A stretch of 64,000 nt of DNA from Aminobacter aganoensis (GTDB lineage Bacteria > Pseudomonadota > Alphaproteobacteria > Rhizobiales > Rhizobiaceae): contig NZ_JACHOU010000010.1 in assembly GCF_014206975.1 (NCBI RefSeq), positions 110,425 to 174,424 on the forward strand. The letters are read 5' to 3'. The notes below the pieces were generated by a model, which had not been told where the DNA came from, searched no databases, and worked only from the letters and a program-made list of their open reading frames with translations. Positions 8,503 through 17,679 of this stretch are shown here, in pieces; the stretch's first letter is position 1, and the number at the start of each line of letters is the position of its first letter. The position numbers were made by a program, and so were the translations under genes.

Positions 8503-9495
8503 CTACAGCAACCCCGCCTGCTCGGCCTCGCGCTTGAGGTTCTGCCGCGGCCGGGGCCCGATCTGCTGGATTACCAGGCCTGCGGCCAGCGAGCCGAGGT
8601 CGCCGCAATCCTTGAGGCTGCGCCCTTGCGTGTAGCCATGGAGGAAGCCGGCGGCATAGAGGTCGCCCGCGCCGGTCGTGTCGACCAGCTCGTTGATTTT
8701 GGTCGCCTCGATGACAACGGTCTCATCGCCGCGCACGATCACCGAGCCCTTCTCGGAGCGGGTGATGGCGGCGAGCTTGCAATCCTTGCGGATCTGGGCG
8801 AGCGCCTCGTCGAAGGACGACGTCTCGTAGAGCGACTTGATCTCGTGGCTGTTGGCAAACACGATGTCGACCGTGCCGGAGCGCATCAGCTCGAGGAATT
8901 CGGCGCGGTAGCGGTCGACGCAGAAGGAGTCCGACAGCGTCATCGACACTTCGCGTCCGGCGGCATGCGCGTGTGCTGCGGTCATGCGGATCGCTTCCTT
9001 GGCCAGCGGCGGGTCCCACAGATAGCCTTCGAAATAGGTCACCTTGGCGCCGCTCGCCTTGTCGGCCTCGACATCGTCGGGCCCGAGCTCGACGCAGGCG
9101 CCGAGATGGGTGTTCATCGAGCGCTCGCCGTCGGGGGTGACCAGGATCATCGAGCGCGCCGTCGGCGGGGTGCCGTCGAGCGGTTTCGTGTCGAAGGCGA
9201 CGCCCTGGGCGCGGATGTCGTGGGTGAAGACCTCGCCGAGATGGTCGCGCGAAACCTTGCCGAAATAGGCGGCGCGGCCGCCGAAGCTGGCGATGCCCGC
9301 CGCCGTGTTGCCGGCCGAACCGCCCGAGGCCTCGATCGCCGGGCCCATGCGCGTGTAGAGCAGCTCGGCGCGCTCGGCGTCGATCAGGTTCATCGCGCCC
9401 TTGATGATGCCGTTGTCGGTCAAAAAGGCCTCGTCGCATTGCGCGATGATGTCGACGATGGCGTTGCCGATGCACAGCACGTCATATTGGCTCAT
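8503..9495 (-). CDS. PfkB-family adenosine kinase
   Basis: This 330-residue sugar/nucleoside kinase of the ribokinase (PfkB) fold has an N-terminal GNAIVDIIA strand, the substrate-side GGSAGNTAAG motif near residues 57-66 and the C-terminal anion-hole and catalytic-base motif DTTGAGDLYAAGF. The overall match is to the alphaproteobacterial 'adenosine kinase' subgroup, which phosphorylates adenosine to AMP. Substrate assignment rests on family resemblance, and other nucleosides are possible. It is divergent from the EI24-like membrane protein gene, 170 bp away. Confidence 0.85.
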   Translation of the reverse strand: MSQYDVLCIGNAIVDIIAQCDEAFLTDNGIIKGAMNLIDAERAELLYTRMGPAIEASGGSAGNTAAGIASFGGRAAYFGKVSRDHLGEVFTHDIRAQGVAFDTKPLDGTPPTARSMILVTPDGERSMNTHLGACVELGPDDVEADKASGAKVTYFEGYLWDPPLAKEAIRMTAAHAHAAGREVSMTLSDSFCVDRYRAEFLELMRSGTVDIVFANSHEIKSLYETSSFDEALAQIRKDCKLAAITRSEKGSVIVRGDETVVIEATKINELVDTTGAGDLYAAGFLHGYTQGRSLKDCGDLGSLAAGLVIQQIGPRPRQNLKREAEQAGLL

Positions 9496-9665
9496 CAGGG
9501 TCTCCGCGGCGCTTCGGCCGTAACAGGCGCCGACGGGTCGGCAAAACGTGTTGCGTTTAGCGGCTCGCGCGGCGTTTGCCTACCCGGCAATTTGGCCGGC
9601 CCGCGCTTGAGGCCGGCCATGCGGCACCTTATCTCAGGGGCCGAACAGGGAGCGACCACGCCAAC

Positions 9666-10388
9666 ATGATCCTCGACGCCGCCCGCACCGCCGCAAGCCA
9701 GCTGTTTTCGGCCGAGTTCCGCAGCGTGTTCTTCAAGACGCTGGGGCTGACGCTTTTGGCGCTCGTCGCGCTGTGGTTCGGCATCCGCGAGATCTTCGAC
9801 TGGCTCGCCATGCCGTGGATCGACGCCCTGCTGCCCGGCTTGCCGGCATGGACCGGCTGGCTCGGCCTGATTGCCGCCATCATCGCCGGCATCGGCCTGG
9901 CGCTCGGGCTGGCATTGCTGATCGCGCCGGTGACGGCCATCGTCGCCGGCCTGTTCCTCGACGACGTCGCCGAGGTCGTCGAGAAGACCAACTATCCCCA
10001 GGAGCGCCCCGGCCAGCCGGTGCCCGCCTTGCGCGCCATGGTGCTGGCGATCAAGTTCTTCGGCATCGTCATCCTCGGCAACCTGCTGGCGCTGCTGCTG
10101 ATGTTTATCCCCGTCGTCAACATCGGCGCCTTTTTCCTCGTCAACGGCTATCTGCTCGGCCGCGAGTTCTTCGAATTCGCCGCCATGCGCTTCCGTTCGG
10201 AAGAGGACGCCAAGGATCTGCGCCGCCGCAACGCCGGCACGGTGTTCATGGCCGGCCTCGTCATCGCCGCCTTCCTCGCCGTGCCGATCCTCAACCTGCT
10301 GACCCCGCTGTTTGCCGCGGCGATGATGGTGCACCTGCACAAGAGCGTGTCGGCGGCCGAGCGCCGGCCGGCCATGGCGCGGCCATGA
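9666..10388 (+). CDS. EI24/CysZ-like integral membrane protein
   Basis: This 240-residue protein has four to five strongly hydrophobic segments (around residues 24-45, 60-105, 128-160 and 190-220), as in the EI24/CysZ family (CysZ imports sulfate in enterobacteria). The start is the ATG at 9666, where MILDAARTAASQLF begins the conserved domain; upstream in-frame codons are not domain-like. No cysteine synthesis genes are nearby, so a sulfate role is not supported by context. It converges on the PEP mutase family gene. Confidence 0.75.
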   Translation: MILDAARTAASQLFSAEFRSVFFKTLGLTLLALVALWFGIREIFDWLAMPWIDALLPGLPAWTGWLGLIAAIIAGIGLALGLALLIAPVTAIVAGLFLDDVAEVVEKTNYPQERPGQPVPALRAMVLAIKFFGIVILGNLLALLLMFIPVVNIGAFFLVNGYLLGREFFEFAAMRFRSEEDAKDLRRRNAGTVFMAGLVIAAFLAVPILNLLTPLFAAAMMVHLHKSVSAAERRPAMARP

Positions 10389-10425
10389 CGGCGGCGTCCG
10401 CGCGCGATTCCGACAGGCGGGGCGC

Positions 10426-11232
10426 TCAGCCCTCGCGGCCGAACATCGCCTGCAGCTTGGCATAGGCCATGCCGTCCCGGGCGAATTCGAACGTGCCCTG
10501 GCCCAGCATCTCGCGCGACGCCCGCTCCATCATGCCGAAGGCATATGCGGTGAGCTTGGAGCCGAGCGAGATGCGCTTGGCGCCGGCTTCCGCCAGCACC
10601 GCGACCGAAAAGCCCGGCACGGCCAGCACGTTGACCGGCTTGCTGACCGAACTGCATAGCGTCCGGATCATGCCGATGTCGCTGATCCCGGGCGCATACA
10701 GCACGTCGGCGCCGGCCTTCTCGAAGGCCTGCAGCCGCCTGATCGTGTCGTCGAGGTCGGGCCGGTCCCAGAGGAAATTTTCCGAGCGCGCCGTCAGCAC
10801 GAAGTCGCTCTTCAGCGCCCGCGCCGCTTCCGCAGCCGCGGTCACGCGCTCCACCGCATGCGAGAACTCGTATATCGGCCTGTCGGGCTCGCCGGTGTGG
10901 TCCTCGATCGAGCAGCCGGCAAGGCCGGCGGCCTCCGCCGCGAAGATCGTCTCGCCGGCACTTTCGGGGCTGTCGCCCTTGCCTTTCTCGAGATCGGCCG
11001 ACACCGGCAGGCCGGTGGCATGCGCCATGTCGCGGCAATGGTGGATCATCTCCTCGAAGCCGACGTCGCCGTCGGGCCGCCCGCGCGAGAAGGCATATCC
11101 CGCACTCGTCGTTGCCAGCGCCTCGAAGCCGAAGGAGGCGAGCAGCTTGGCGGTGCCGATGTCCCACGGATTGGGGATGATGAAGGCGCCGGGCGCCTCG
11201 TGAAGTTTCCGGAAGACCGCGCCCTTGTCCAT
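10426..11232 (-). CDS. Isocitrate lyase/PEP mutase family protein
   Basis: This 268-residue TIM-barrel protein belongs to the isocitrate lyase/phosphoenolpyruvate mutase superfamily. It shows PNPWDIGTAKLL near the start, VSADLEKG around the metal and substrate site and SIEDHTG after it. The usual KKCGH catalytic loop of isocitrate lyase is absent, so it is more like carboxyphosphonoenolpyruvate mutase or oxaloacetate-hydrolase type members, whose substrates are mostly unknown. I preferred the ATG at 11232, preceded by GAGGGCGAGG, over an upstream start at 11292. It stands alone between the EI24 gene and the HAD/dut pair. Confidence 0.8.
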   Translation of the reverse strand: MDKGAVFRKLHEAPGAFIIPNPWDIGTAKLLASFGFEALATTSAGYAFSRGRPDGDVGFEEMIHHCRDMAHATGLPVSADLEKGKGDSPESAGETIFAAEAAGLAGCSIEDHTGEPDRPIYEFSHAVERVTAAAEAARALKSDFVLTARSENFLWDRPDLDDTIRRLQAFEKAGADVLYAPGISDIGMIRTLCSSVSKPVNVLAVPGFSVAVLAEAGAKRISLGSKLTAYAFGMMERASREMLGQGTFEFARDGMAYAKLQAMFGREG

Positions 11233-11300
11233 TGCCTCGCCCTCGAGCTCAACCAAGGGTCCAATACTAGACCGGAGCGCGGAGGGCGACAAACCCGATT

Positions 11301-11957
11301 TCAGCCGATCGGGATCAGTCCTGCCAGCTTGCGCATGTCGTCGAACAGCACCGCGCCGGCGGCGGAAAGCCCGTCGCGGTCGGAGTGCGGGTCGGCGTGG
11401 TAGCCGAACACGCGCATGCCGGCGGCACGCCCCGCCTGGGCACCGGCGACGCTATCCTCGATGACGATGCAGTCGGCGGGCTCAAAGCCCATCGTTCCGG
11501 CGGCATGCAGGAAGAGATCGGGAAACGGCTTGCCGCGCGCGACCATGGTGGCGGAGAACAGCACGTCGCGAAAATGGGTCAGCAGCCCGGTCTGGCCGAG
11601 CGTCATGTGCATCTTGTCGACCCGCGCCGACGACGCCACGCAATAGGCGATGCCGGCGGATTGCACCGCCGTAACGAAGGTCTCGATATGCGGGATCGCC
11701 TGCACGCCCGTCTCGAACAGTTCCGGCAGCTCGCGGTACCAGCGCTCGACGAAATCGGGGCCGAGGCTTGCGCCCGTCGCCTCGACCTCCGTCTGCACCG
11801 ACACCAGGCTGCGGCCGACGAACTGGCGGCGGCACTCCTCGTAGCTGACGGGATAGCCGGCTTCGGTCAGCCACGCCGACAGCCGCCGGTTGGCCAGCGG
11901 CTCGGTGTCGACGAGCACGCCGTCGCAGTCGAAGATGACGAGCTTGGGCCTGCTCAT
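11301..11957 (-). CDS. HAD-superfamily hydrolase (phosphoglycolate phosphatase-like)
   Basis: This 218-residue HAD subfamily IA phosphatase has motif [13 protein letters not shown] at residues 9-20, motif II SSARVDK, motif III lysine in ARGKPFPD, and motif [13 protein letters not shown]. The helical cap between motifs I and II resembles beta-phosphoglucomutase or phosphoglycolate-type enzymes. Its ATG overlaps the dut stop as ATGA, so it is translated with dUTPase. The substrate is not deducible; a small sugar phosphate or nucleotide is likely. Confidence 0.85.
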   Translation of the reverse strand: MSRPKLVIFDCDGVLVDTEPLANRRLSAWLTEAGYPVSYEECRRQFVGRSLVSVQTEVEATGASLGPDFVERWYRELPELFETGVQAIPHIETFVTAVQSAGIAYCVASSARVDKMHMTLGQTGLLTHFRDVLFSATMVARGKPFPDLFLHAAGTMGFEPADCIVIEDSVAGAQAGRAAGMRVFGYHADPHSDRDGLSAAGAVLFDDMRKLAGLIPIG

Positions 11958-12433
11958 GCCGTTCCGGTCGAGCCGAAGCCGCCATTGCCACGTTCGGTCG
12001 AGCCGGCGAGGCTGCGCTCCTCGACTTCGGCGCGGGTCACCGACGCGATGACGATCTGGGCGATGCGCATGCCGCGCTCGACATAGAAGTCCTCGTCGCC
12101 GTGGTTGATCAGCAGCACCTTGACCTCGCCGCGATAGTCGCTGTCGATGGTGCCGGGCGTGTTGAGGCAGGTGATGCCGTGCTTGTAGGCGAGGCCGGAG
12201 CGCGGACGGACCTGGCCTTCGAAGCCTTCGGGGATCTCGAAGATAAGGCCGGTCGGCACCAGCGCCCGCTTGCCCGGCAGGATCAGCAGCGGCCGGTCCT
12301 CCGGAACTGCGGCGCGCAGGTCCATGCCGGCGGAGCCGCCGGTTTCGTAGGCCGGCAGGGCCAGGTCGCCGGCGTGCGGCAAGCGGACGATCCCGATGAC
12401 GGGGGCGGAAGAGTTTTCGGCGGCGGATTTCAT
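11954..12433 (-). CDS. dut: Deoxyuridine 5'-triphosphate nucleotidohydrolase (dUTPase)
   Basis: This 159-residue homotrimeric dUTPase hydrolyses dUTP to dUMP and pyrophosphate, keeping uracil out of DNA and feeding thymidylate synthesis. All five motifs are visible: [27 protein letters not shown], the RMAQ-like RIAQIV, and the C-terminal [10 protein letters not shown] that closes over the active site. I chose the start at 12433 (MKSAAENS) over an upstream extension that has no family support. It is coupled to the HAD gene downstream. Confidence 0.95.
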   Translation of the reverse strand: MKSAAENSSAPVIGIVRLPHAGDLALPAYETGGSAGMDLRAAVPEDRPLLILPGKRALVPTGLIFEIPEGFEGQVRPRSGLAYKHGITCLNTPGTIDSDYRGEVKVLLINHGDEDFYVERGMRIAQIVIASVTRAEVEERSLAGSTERGNGGFGSTGTA

Positions 12434-12673
12434 GGCGGCGATCCTATGGGACGGTGCTCGGAAAACGTCAATCCCGATCTCCCCGTTGGGCGCGTGCAGG
12501 CACAGGGCTGTGTGGTTTTTGCACGACCCTGGATGAACCTTTGCCACAGCCGCGACACAAACGGATGGAGAAGCTCGGCAGCGTGCGATTCTGCACATTT
12601 ACCATTTGTTATCCATGCTGGCCGAGTGTGGGGCGATGTCCCCGATGCGGACAGATATTGAGGTCGAAGAACC

Positions 12674-13468
12674 ATGTGCCGGTGGGCCGCCTATCTCGGT
12701 GAAGAGGTCTTTCTCGAAGACATCGTTTCGGCTCCCTGCCACTCGCTGATCGCCCAGAGCCACTGCGCCCAGGAAGCCAAGTCGGCAACCAATGGCGACG
12801 GCTTCGGGCTCGCCTGGTATGGCGACCGCGCGGAGCCCGGGCTCTACCGCGACATCCTGCCGGCATGGTCGGACCCCAATCTCAAGAGCCTGTGCCGCCA
12901 GATCAAGTCGAGCCTGTTTCTGGCCCATGTGCGCGCCGCGACCGGCGGCGGCACCAGCCGCGCCAATTGCCATCCCTTCGTCTCGGGCCGCTGGAGCTTC
13001 ATGCACAACGGCCAGATCTCGGGCTTCGAGCGCATCCGCCGCCGGCTCGAGGCCGCCGTCTGCGACACGCTCTACGACCAGCGCCAGGGCACGACCGATT
13101 CCGAACTGTTCTTCCTGCTGATGCTGGAAGAAGGGCTGGATGCCGACCCGCAGGCTGCGGTGGCACGCGCCGCGCGCCGCGTCATCGAAGCTTCCGAGGC
13201 CGTCGGCATGGCCGCCTCGTTCAAGCTGACGGCGGCGTTCAGCGACGGCGACAGCCTGTTTGCTGTCCGCTACGCCACCGACGCGCAGGCGCCGACGCTC
13301 TACACCCGCGACGGCGCCACCGGGCGTTGCATCGTCTCCGAGCCCTTCGACCGCGAGGGCGAAAGCTGGCAGGCGGTGCCGCCGTCGAGTTTCGTCACCA
13401 TGACCCGGCAGGGCATGACGGTCAGTCCCTTCGAGCCGGCATCGGCGAAACTGGCAATGGCCGGCTGA
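12674..13468 (+). CDS. Class II glutamine amidotransferase (YafJ/EgtC-like)
   Basis: This 264-residue Ntn-type amidotransferase domain stands without a synthetase partner. Cys2 (MCRWAAYLG) would be the nucleophile after Met removal. It also shows NGDGFGLAWYG, the HVRAATGG motif and SFMHNGQI (oxyanion and substrate contacts). Standalone members include YafJ and the ergothioneine enzyme EgtC. No ergothioneine genes are nearby, so YafJ-like is safer. A 240-bp GC-moderate region separates it from divergent dut. The AraC gene follows 77 bp later. Confidence 0.85.
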   Translation: MCRWAAYLGEEVFLEDIVSAPCHSLIAQSHCAQEAKSATNGDGFGLAWYGDRAEPGLYRDILPAWSDPNLKSLCRQIKSSLFLAHVRAATGGGTSRANCHPFVSGRWSFMHNGQISGFERIRRRLEAAVCDTLYDQRQGTTDSELFFLLMLEEGLDADPQAAVARAARRVIEASEAVGMAASFKLTAAFSDGDSLFAVRYATDAQAPTLYTRDGATGRCIVSEPFDREGESWQAVPPSSFVTMTRQGMTVSPFEPASAKLAMAG

Positions 13469-13545
13469 AACCTGCTGACGGCGAACGATGGTTTGGCCGG
13501 CGGAATGCAGCCCCTTCGCGCAAACGGATCGAACTGGCCTGAGAA

Positions 13546-14325
13546 ATGAACTTGTCGGCCCGCTACACTGAACTGAGCCGGCTTGCCGACCTCGGCGAAG
13601 AGGTCGAGGCAGCGTGGTCCTCCGTCAGCGATCGCGCCGGAAGCTACCGCGTCCTGCCGGACGGCCGCTGCGACATCATTCTCAGGTTCGATGCCGGGCG
13701 GCGACCGATCGCTGAGGTGACCGTTGTCGTCACCGGCCCGACAACGCGCTTCTACGATGTCCCGATCGAACCCGGCATGGGCTTTGTCGGCATCCGGCTT
13801 CGACCGGGCTGTTTCGAGACGGTTCTCGGCTTCGAACCGGCGGACTTGGCAAACGCCAATCTGGTCGGCCCTGACGCTTTCGCCGCATGCCCCGACCTGG
13901 AAACGCTCTGCGCGCCGGCGCGAGATGAGAACGAGCTCGTCGCGCGGCTGACGGCTTTTGTCCGGCGTCGCGTCGCCGACAGCAGCAGCAAGCCGGCGCC
14001 CATGGCCCGCGTCGTGATCAGTGCCTTTCACGCCTCCGGCGGCCGCCTGCGCATAGGCGACGTCGCCAATATGCACGCCATCTCGGAGCGGACGGTGCAG
14101 CGCATCGTGTTCGGGGCAACGGGACTGGCGCCGAAGACCTTCGCGGCAATCCTGCGCTTCCATCGCGCCTTGCGGCTGCTGCAGGATCATCGCTTGAGCC
14201 CCGCCGACGCCGCGCTGGAAGCCGGCTTTTCGGACCAGGCGCATATGAGCCGGGTGTTTCGGCGCATGGGCGGCTTTTCGCCGGCGCGGCTTCCCGACGT
14301 CACCCTCGTCAGTTTGCACGACTGA
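13546..14325 (+). CDS. AraC-family transcriptional regulator
   Basis: This 259-residue protein has a DUF6597-like N-terminal sensor ([10 protein letters not shown]...[11 protein letters not shown]) and a C-terminal AraC DNA-binding domain. The two helix-turn-helix units are around residues 165-190 and 215-240 ([25 protein letters not shown]). It lies directly upstream of two glyoxalase-fold genes and a DUF1801 gene on the same strand and probably controls them. The ligand is unknown. Confidence 0.88.
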   Translation: MNLSARYTELSRLADLGEEVEAAWSSVSDRAGSYRVLPDGRCDIILRFDAGRRPIAEVTVVVTGPTTRFYDVPIEPGMGFVGIRLRPGCFETVLGFEPADLANANLVGPDAFAACPDLETLCAPARDENELVARLTAFVRRRVADSSSKPAPMARVVISAFHASGGRLRIGDVANMHAISERTVQRIVFGATGLAPKTFAAILRFHRALRLLQDHRLSPADAALEAGFSDQAHMSRVFRRMGGFSPARLPDVTLVSLHD

Positions 14326-14417
14326 TGTCCGATTTGTTCAAGATCGGATCGGAGCAAGGCGTATTGATAGGCCACTAGCCGGGCGGAGTTCACCTCGGCC
14401 CAGTCCGGAGACCTGCG

Positions 14418-14813
14418 ATGTCGGTACGCCTTGGCTACACCATCCTCTATGTCGCCGATGTCGAGGCGACCGTGTCGTTTTACGAAGCCGCTTTCGGCCT
14501 CCGGCGCAAGTTCATTCACGAGAGCAATCTCTACGCCGAGATGGACACCGGCGAGACGACGCTGTCCTTCGCCGGCGAGGCGATGGCCGAGATGAACGGG
14601 CTGGCCATTCGCGCCAACCGCAGGAAAGACCTGGCGGCAGGGTTCGAACTCGCCCTGGTCTTCTCCGACCCTCGCGAGGCCTACGGCAAGGCGGTTGCCG
14701 CAGGCGCCACGCCGGTGAAACCGCCCGAGAACAAGCCGTGGGGCCAGGTCGTCGGCTACGTCCGCGATCTCAATGGCTGCCTGGTCGAGATCGCTTCGGC
14801 GATGCCGGGCTGA
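14418..14813 (+). CDS. VOC-family (glyoxalase/bleomycin resistance) protein
   Basis: This 131-residue protein has two beta-alpha-beta-beta-beta modules, seen in YTILYVADVEATVSFYEAAFG at the start and GYVRDLNGCLVEIASA at the end, where the glutamate would be a metal ligand. Single-domain VOC proteins of this type detoxify electrophiles or bind drugs, and the substrate cannot be told. It is the first gene after the AraC regulator in a small co-directional cluster. Confidence 0.85.
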   Translation: MSVRLGYTILYVADVEATVSFYEAAFGLRRKFIHESNLYAEMDTGETTLSFAGEAMAEMNGLAIRANRRKDLAAGFELALVFSDPREAYGKAVAAGATPVKPPENKPWGQVVGYVRDLNGCLVEIASAMPG

Positions 14814-14857
14814 CGCGACGCACCAGCACGACAACCGACAACAGAGGAGGCCAAAAG

Positions 14858-15268
14858 ATGCGCCCGACAACTGCATCTCCTTGCATCACGACAAAACGGG
14901 TCGGCGAGACCCGCGACTTCTACATCAGGCACTTCGGCGCGCGAGCCACCTTCGATTGCGGCTGGTTCGTCAGCCTTGACCTTGGCGCGGGGCTTTCGCT
15001 CCAGTTCATGGAGCCGCAGGGCGAGCAGCCCTCATGCAACACGGCAGGGCTGACCTACAATTTCTGCGTCGAGGACGTCGATGGCGAGCATCGGCTGATG
15101 ACAGCGGCCGGGCTGGTGCCCGTGATGCCGATAGAAGACCATCCGTGGGGCGATCGCGGCTTTGCCGTGCAGGATCCAAATGGCGTCGTCCTCTATGTCT
15201 ATGCCAACCGGGAGCCGTCCGCCGAGTTCCGCCAATTTTATGCGCCACAGGCCATCGATGACCGCTAG
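14858..15268 (+). CDS. VOC-family (glyoxalase-like) protein
   Basis: This is a 136-residue second VOC protein. The start is the ATG at 14858, preceded by AGAGGAGG. It has CITTKRVGETRDFYIRHFGA at the N-terminus and GFAVQDPNGVVLYVYAN at the C-terminus. It is not a close copy of the preceding VOC protein. Its stop overlaps the DUF1801 start, so the two are probably cotranslated. Confidence 0.82.
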   Translation: MRPTTASPCITTKRVGETRDFYIRHFGARATFDCGWFVSLDLGAGLSLQFMEPQGEQPSCNTAGLTYNFCVEDVDGEHRLMTAAGLVPVMPIEDHPWGDRGFAVQDPNGVVLYVYANREPSAEFRQFYAPQAIDDR

Positions 15269-15614
15269 TCGCATCCAGGCGTTTCTCGACGATCTGCGCG
15301 ACCGTCACGCGGACCATTTCGCCATCGTGTCGCGGCTGCGCGAGATCGTTCTCCAGTTCGGTCCTGCGGTCTCCGAGGAGATCAAGTATGGCGGCATCCT
15401 GTTTTCGTCGCGGGCGGCGTTTTGCGGCGTCTTCCCATATGCCGGTCATGTCACGCTGGAACTCAGCGGGGGCGCGTCCCTGCCGGACCGGCATGGCGTG
15501 CTCCAGGGGCAAGGCACGTTGCGGCGCCACATAAAGCTGTTTGCCGTTACGGATATCGAGGATCGGCATGTCGCGGAATATGTCGAACTGGCGCGCCAGT
15601 CCGCCGACGCGTGA
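15258..15614 (+). CDS. DUF1801-family protein
   Basis: This is a 118-residue YdhG/DUF1801-like domain, with FGPAVSEEIKYGGILF and VTLELSGGASLPD as the recognisable core. Members form small beta-alpha proteins of unknown biochemical role and are often encoded beside glyoxalase or SRPBCC genes, as here. The ATG at 15258 lies inside the end of the VOC gene (11-bp overlap). It converges on an SRPBCC gene 19 bp away. Confidence 0.8.
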   Translation: MTASRIQAFLDDLRDRHADHFAIVSRLREIVLQFGPAVSEEIKYGGILFSSRAAFCGVFPYAGHVTLELSGGASLPDRHGVLQGQGTLRRHIKLFAVTDIEDRHVAEYVELARQSADA

Positions 15615-15633
15615 GCCGCCACACTTGAACTGC

Positions 15634-16023
15634 TCAATGGTGCATCAGCGCCTTGTTCATCGGCTCCCAATACATCTTCGGCCAGCCCTCATGGAGGCTG
15701 GCGTGGGCAGTGCGGGGATAGCCGTTCTGGTCGAAGATCAGCTTGGTGCCGCCGCCCTCGGCCTCGAGTTCGAAGCGGACGACCGAATAGATGCCCTCGG
15801 CCCACTGGCGCGAGCGCCACGCCTGGACGATACGGCGGTTGGGCACCAGTTCGAGGTTGCGGGCCTCGATGTCGCCGCCGAAGATCGACACTTCGCCGCC
15901 CTCATGCGTAGAGATATGGGCCGAACGTCCGCCCGTCATCGCCTGGAAGCGGGCGGAATTGAGAAGCAGGTCGTAGATGTCCTTCGGCGTGCTCTTGAGG
16001 TGCACTTCCTGGTGGATGGTCAT
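15634..16023 (-). CDS. SRPBCC (AHSA1-like) domain protein
   Basis: This 129-residue START/SRPBCC fold protein begins HQEVHLKSTPKDIYDLLLNSARFQAMTGG and shows the typical EGIYSVVRFELEAEGGGTKLIFDQNG strand pair near the end. These hydrophobic-pocket proteins bind lipids or act as chaperone-like cofactors, and no specific function can be given. The start is the ATG at 16023. Immediately upstream lies what may be the broken tail of a second, related gene. Confidence 0.8.
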   Translation of the reverse strand: MTIHQEVHLKSTPKDIYDLLLNSARFQAMTGGRSAHISTHEGGEVSIFGGDIEARNLELVPNRRIVQAWRSRQWAEGIYSVVRFELEAEGGGTKLIFDQNGYPRTAHASLHEGWPKMYWEPMNKALMHH

Positions 16024-16136
16024 GGCGACCTCCCTGGATGCGGACAGCGCTTTCGACGGTATTTTCGGCCTGTCTCTGGGGATCGTCAATCTCGACATGG
16101 GCCCGTTGCCGGCCGCATGTCGAGACATCGGAAACG

Positions 16137-16262
16137 TCAGGCAGCTGCGCCCAGCGCCGCGCCGAAGCCGGCGAGAATGCCGCCCCAGCCACCGTCGGAA
16201 CCGAGCATGGAGCCCGTCTCACCATTTTGTGCTGTAGAAGCGGTCGCTTAGCGAAGCTCCTG
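16137..16262 (-). pseudogene. Possible frameshifted gene remnant
   Basis: On the minus strand one frame reads ASLSDRFYSTKW and hits TGA at 16219-16221. Shifting by one base gives a smooth continuation, ETGSMLGSDGGWGGILAGF and so on, to a TGA at 16137. The joined peptide looks like a protein C-terminus, with a Gly-Trp-Gly then Leu/Ala helix as in SRPBCC proteins. No N-terminal part is seen. This would explain part of the 357-bp gap before the AlkC-like gene. It is short and low in confidence. Confidence 0.28.
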
Positions 16263-16380
16263 ACAGTCCGTTGGCAGGAGAGAGGTTGTAGTTTCGAGGT
16301 TCGGTTCGTACTTCAAGGGCGCTTCGTGCACGTTCGGCGCACGGGGAGCCGGCGCGGGGGCGCTGGACAGGGACAAGACG

Positions 16381-17487
16381 ATGACGGAAGACCTGACGCA
16401 AGCCGCCCCGGCGCTCAAGGAGATTTTCGACCGGGACAGGCTTCGCCATATCGCCACCGAGACGGCTTCCATCTCGCCGGGTTTCGATGCGGAAAAGTTT
16501 ATGATGCTGGCGACCGAGGGCCTCGACGGCCTCGGCATCATGCAGCGCCTGCGGCAGACGGCGACGAGCCTGAACGGCTGCCTCGCGGGCAGCTTCGAGG
16601 ACGCGGTTGCCGTTCTTTACGACCTGGCGCCACGCATCCAGCATGGTTTTGCCTCGATCGTGTTGCCGGAATTCGTCGCCCTCTACGGCCGGGCCGACTT
16701 CGACCGCTCGATGGAGGCGCTGCATTATTTCACGCGGTTCGGCTCGGCCGAGTTCGCCATACGCCATTTCCTCGCCGACGATTTCGACCGCACCATCAAG
16801 GTCATGCGCGGCTGGGCGCTCGACGACAACGAGCATGTGCGCCGCCTCGCCAGCGAGGGCTCGCGCCCGCGCCTGCCATGGTCGTTCCAGATGAAGAACC
16901 TGGTTTCCGATCCGTCGCCGACGCTGCCTATTCTCGAGGCGCTGAGGGCCGACCCGAGCCTTTACGTGCGCAAGTCGGTGGCCAACCACCTCAACGACAT
17001 CTCCAAGGACAATCCGGGCCTTTTGCTCGAGCGCCTGGCCGGCTGGGACATGGCTGACAGGAACACGGCCTGGATCGTGCGTCACGCCTTGCGCACGCTG
17101 ATCAAGAAGGGCGACCCGCAGGCGCTTGACCTGATCGGCACGACCGGCAAGCCCAAGGTCGACGTCGCGGCTTTTGCCGTGACACCGGCGTCGATTGCGC
17201 TGGGCGGGCGCATCGCGCTCAAGACCAGCATCGTGTCGACGGCACAGGAGCCGCAGCAGCTCGTGGTCGATTATGCCGTCCATTATGTGAAGAAGGCCGG
17301 CGGCACCTCGAAGAAGGTGTTCAAGCTCAAGGAGATCACCTTGCCGCCGGCGGGGCAGAAGGAACTGTCGATCAGCCAGGCGGTGCGCGACTTCACCACG
17401 CGCAAGCATTATCCCGGCCACCACCGTATCGAGCTGATCGTCAACGGCGAGACGGTCGCCGAAGGTGGATTCGAACTGCGCGGATAG
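16381..17487 (+). CDS. AlkC-like DNA alkylation repair protein with C-terminal Ig-like domain
   Basis: This 368-residue protein has HEAT-like helical repeats (about 1-260) of the AlkC/AlkD DNA glycosylase superfamily, which removes cationic alkylated bases such as 3-methyladenine without base flipping. Clear repeat segments include WALDDNEHVRRLASEGSRPR and DPSLYVRKSVANHLNDISK. The last 110 residues form a beta-rich Ig-like domain (KKVFKLKEITLPPAGQKEL...GHHRIELIVNG), as described for AlkC. This combination separates it from AlkD. The start is the ATG at 16381. It is monocistronic by position. Confidence 0.82.
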   Translation: MTEDLTQAAPALKEIFDRDRLRHIATETASISPGFDAEKFMMLATEGLDGLGIMQRLRQTATSLNGCLAGSFEDAVAVLYDLAPRIQHGFASIVLPEFVALYGRADFDRSMEALHYFTRFGSAEFAIRHFLADDFDRTIKVMRGWALDDNEHVRRLASEGSRPRLPWSFQMKNLVSDPSPTLPILEALRADPSLYVRKSVANHLNDISKDNPGLLLERLAGWDMADRNTAWIVRHALRTLIKKGDPQALDLIGTTGKPKVDVAAFAVTPASIALGGRIALKTSIVSTAQEPQQLVVDYAVHYVKKAGGTSKKVFKLKEITLPPAGQKELSISQAVRDFTTRKHYPGHHRIELIVNGETVAEGGFELRG

Positions 17488-17499
17488 GTTTGGCGCAAA

Positions 17500-17524
17500 G
17501 ATCAAATTCAGAGTTGATTTGATC
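17500..17524. promoter_or_regulatory. Inverted repeat GATCAAAT/ATTTGATC
   Basis: Perfect 8-bp arms (17500-17507 and 17517-17524) with a 9-bp spacer lie just after the AlkC-like stop, in unusually AT-rich DNA. It could be a weak terminator or a binding site. Confidence 0.35.
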
Positions 17525-17570
17525 TCTATCCAACTTAAAAATTATTTGAGATATCAGTAGGATATGGAAG

Positions 17571-17592
17571 TTGAATTTATATATAAATTCAA
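17571..17592. promoter_or_regulatory. Perfect 22-bp palindrome before the papain-like gene
   Basis: TTGAATTTATA is followed immediately by its exact reverse complement. It lies 88 bp upstream of the next start inside an AT-rich patch of about 150 bp. Such symmetry suits a dimeric repressor operator overlapping a promoter. Confidence 0.45.
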
Positions 17593-17679
17593 AGACTTGC
17601 GAATTAAGATAATAACGAGCATCGATGGATGACGCGCCACGTCGAATTGATTGGCGTCTAAATCCATCGAGGACACGAA

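Noticed and set aside
8187..8608. Small ORFs on both strands before the adenosine kinase gene
   Set aside because: They are translations of palindromic repeats (SPSPL/PPVGEGG-type peptides) with no ribosome-binding site.
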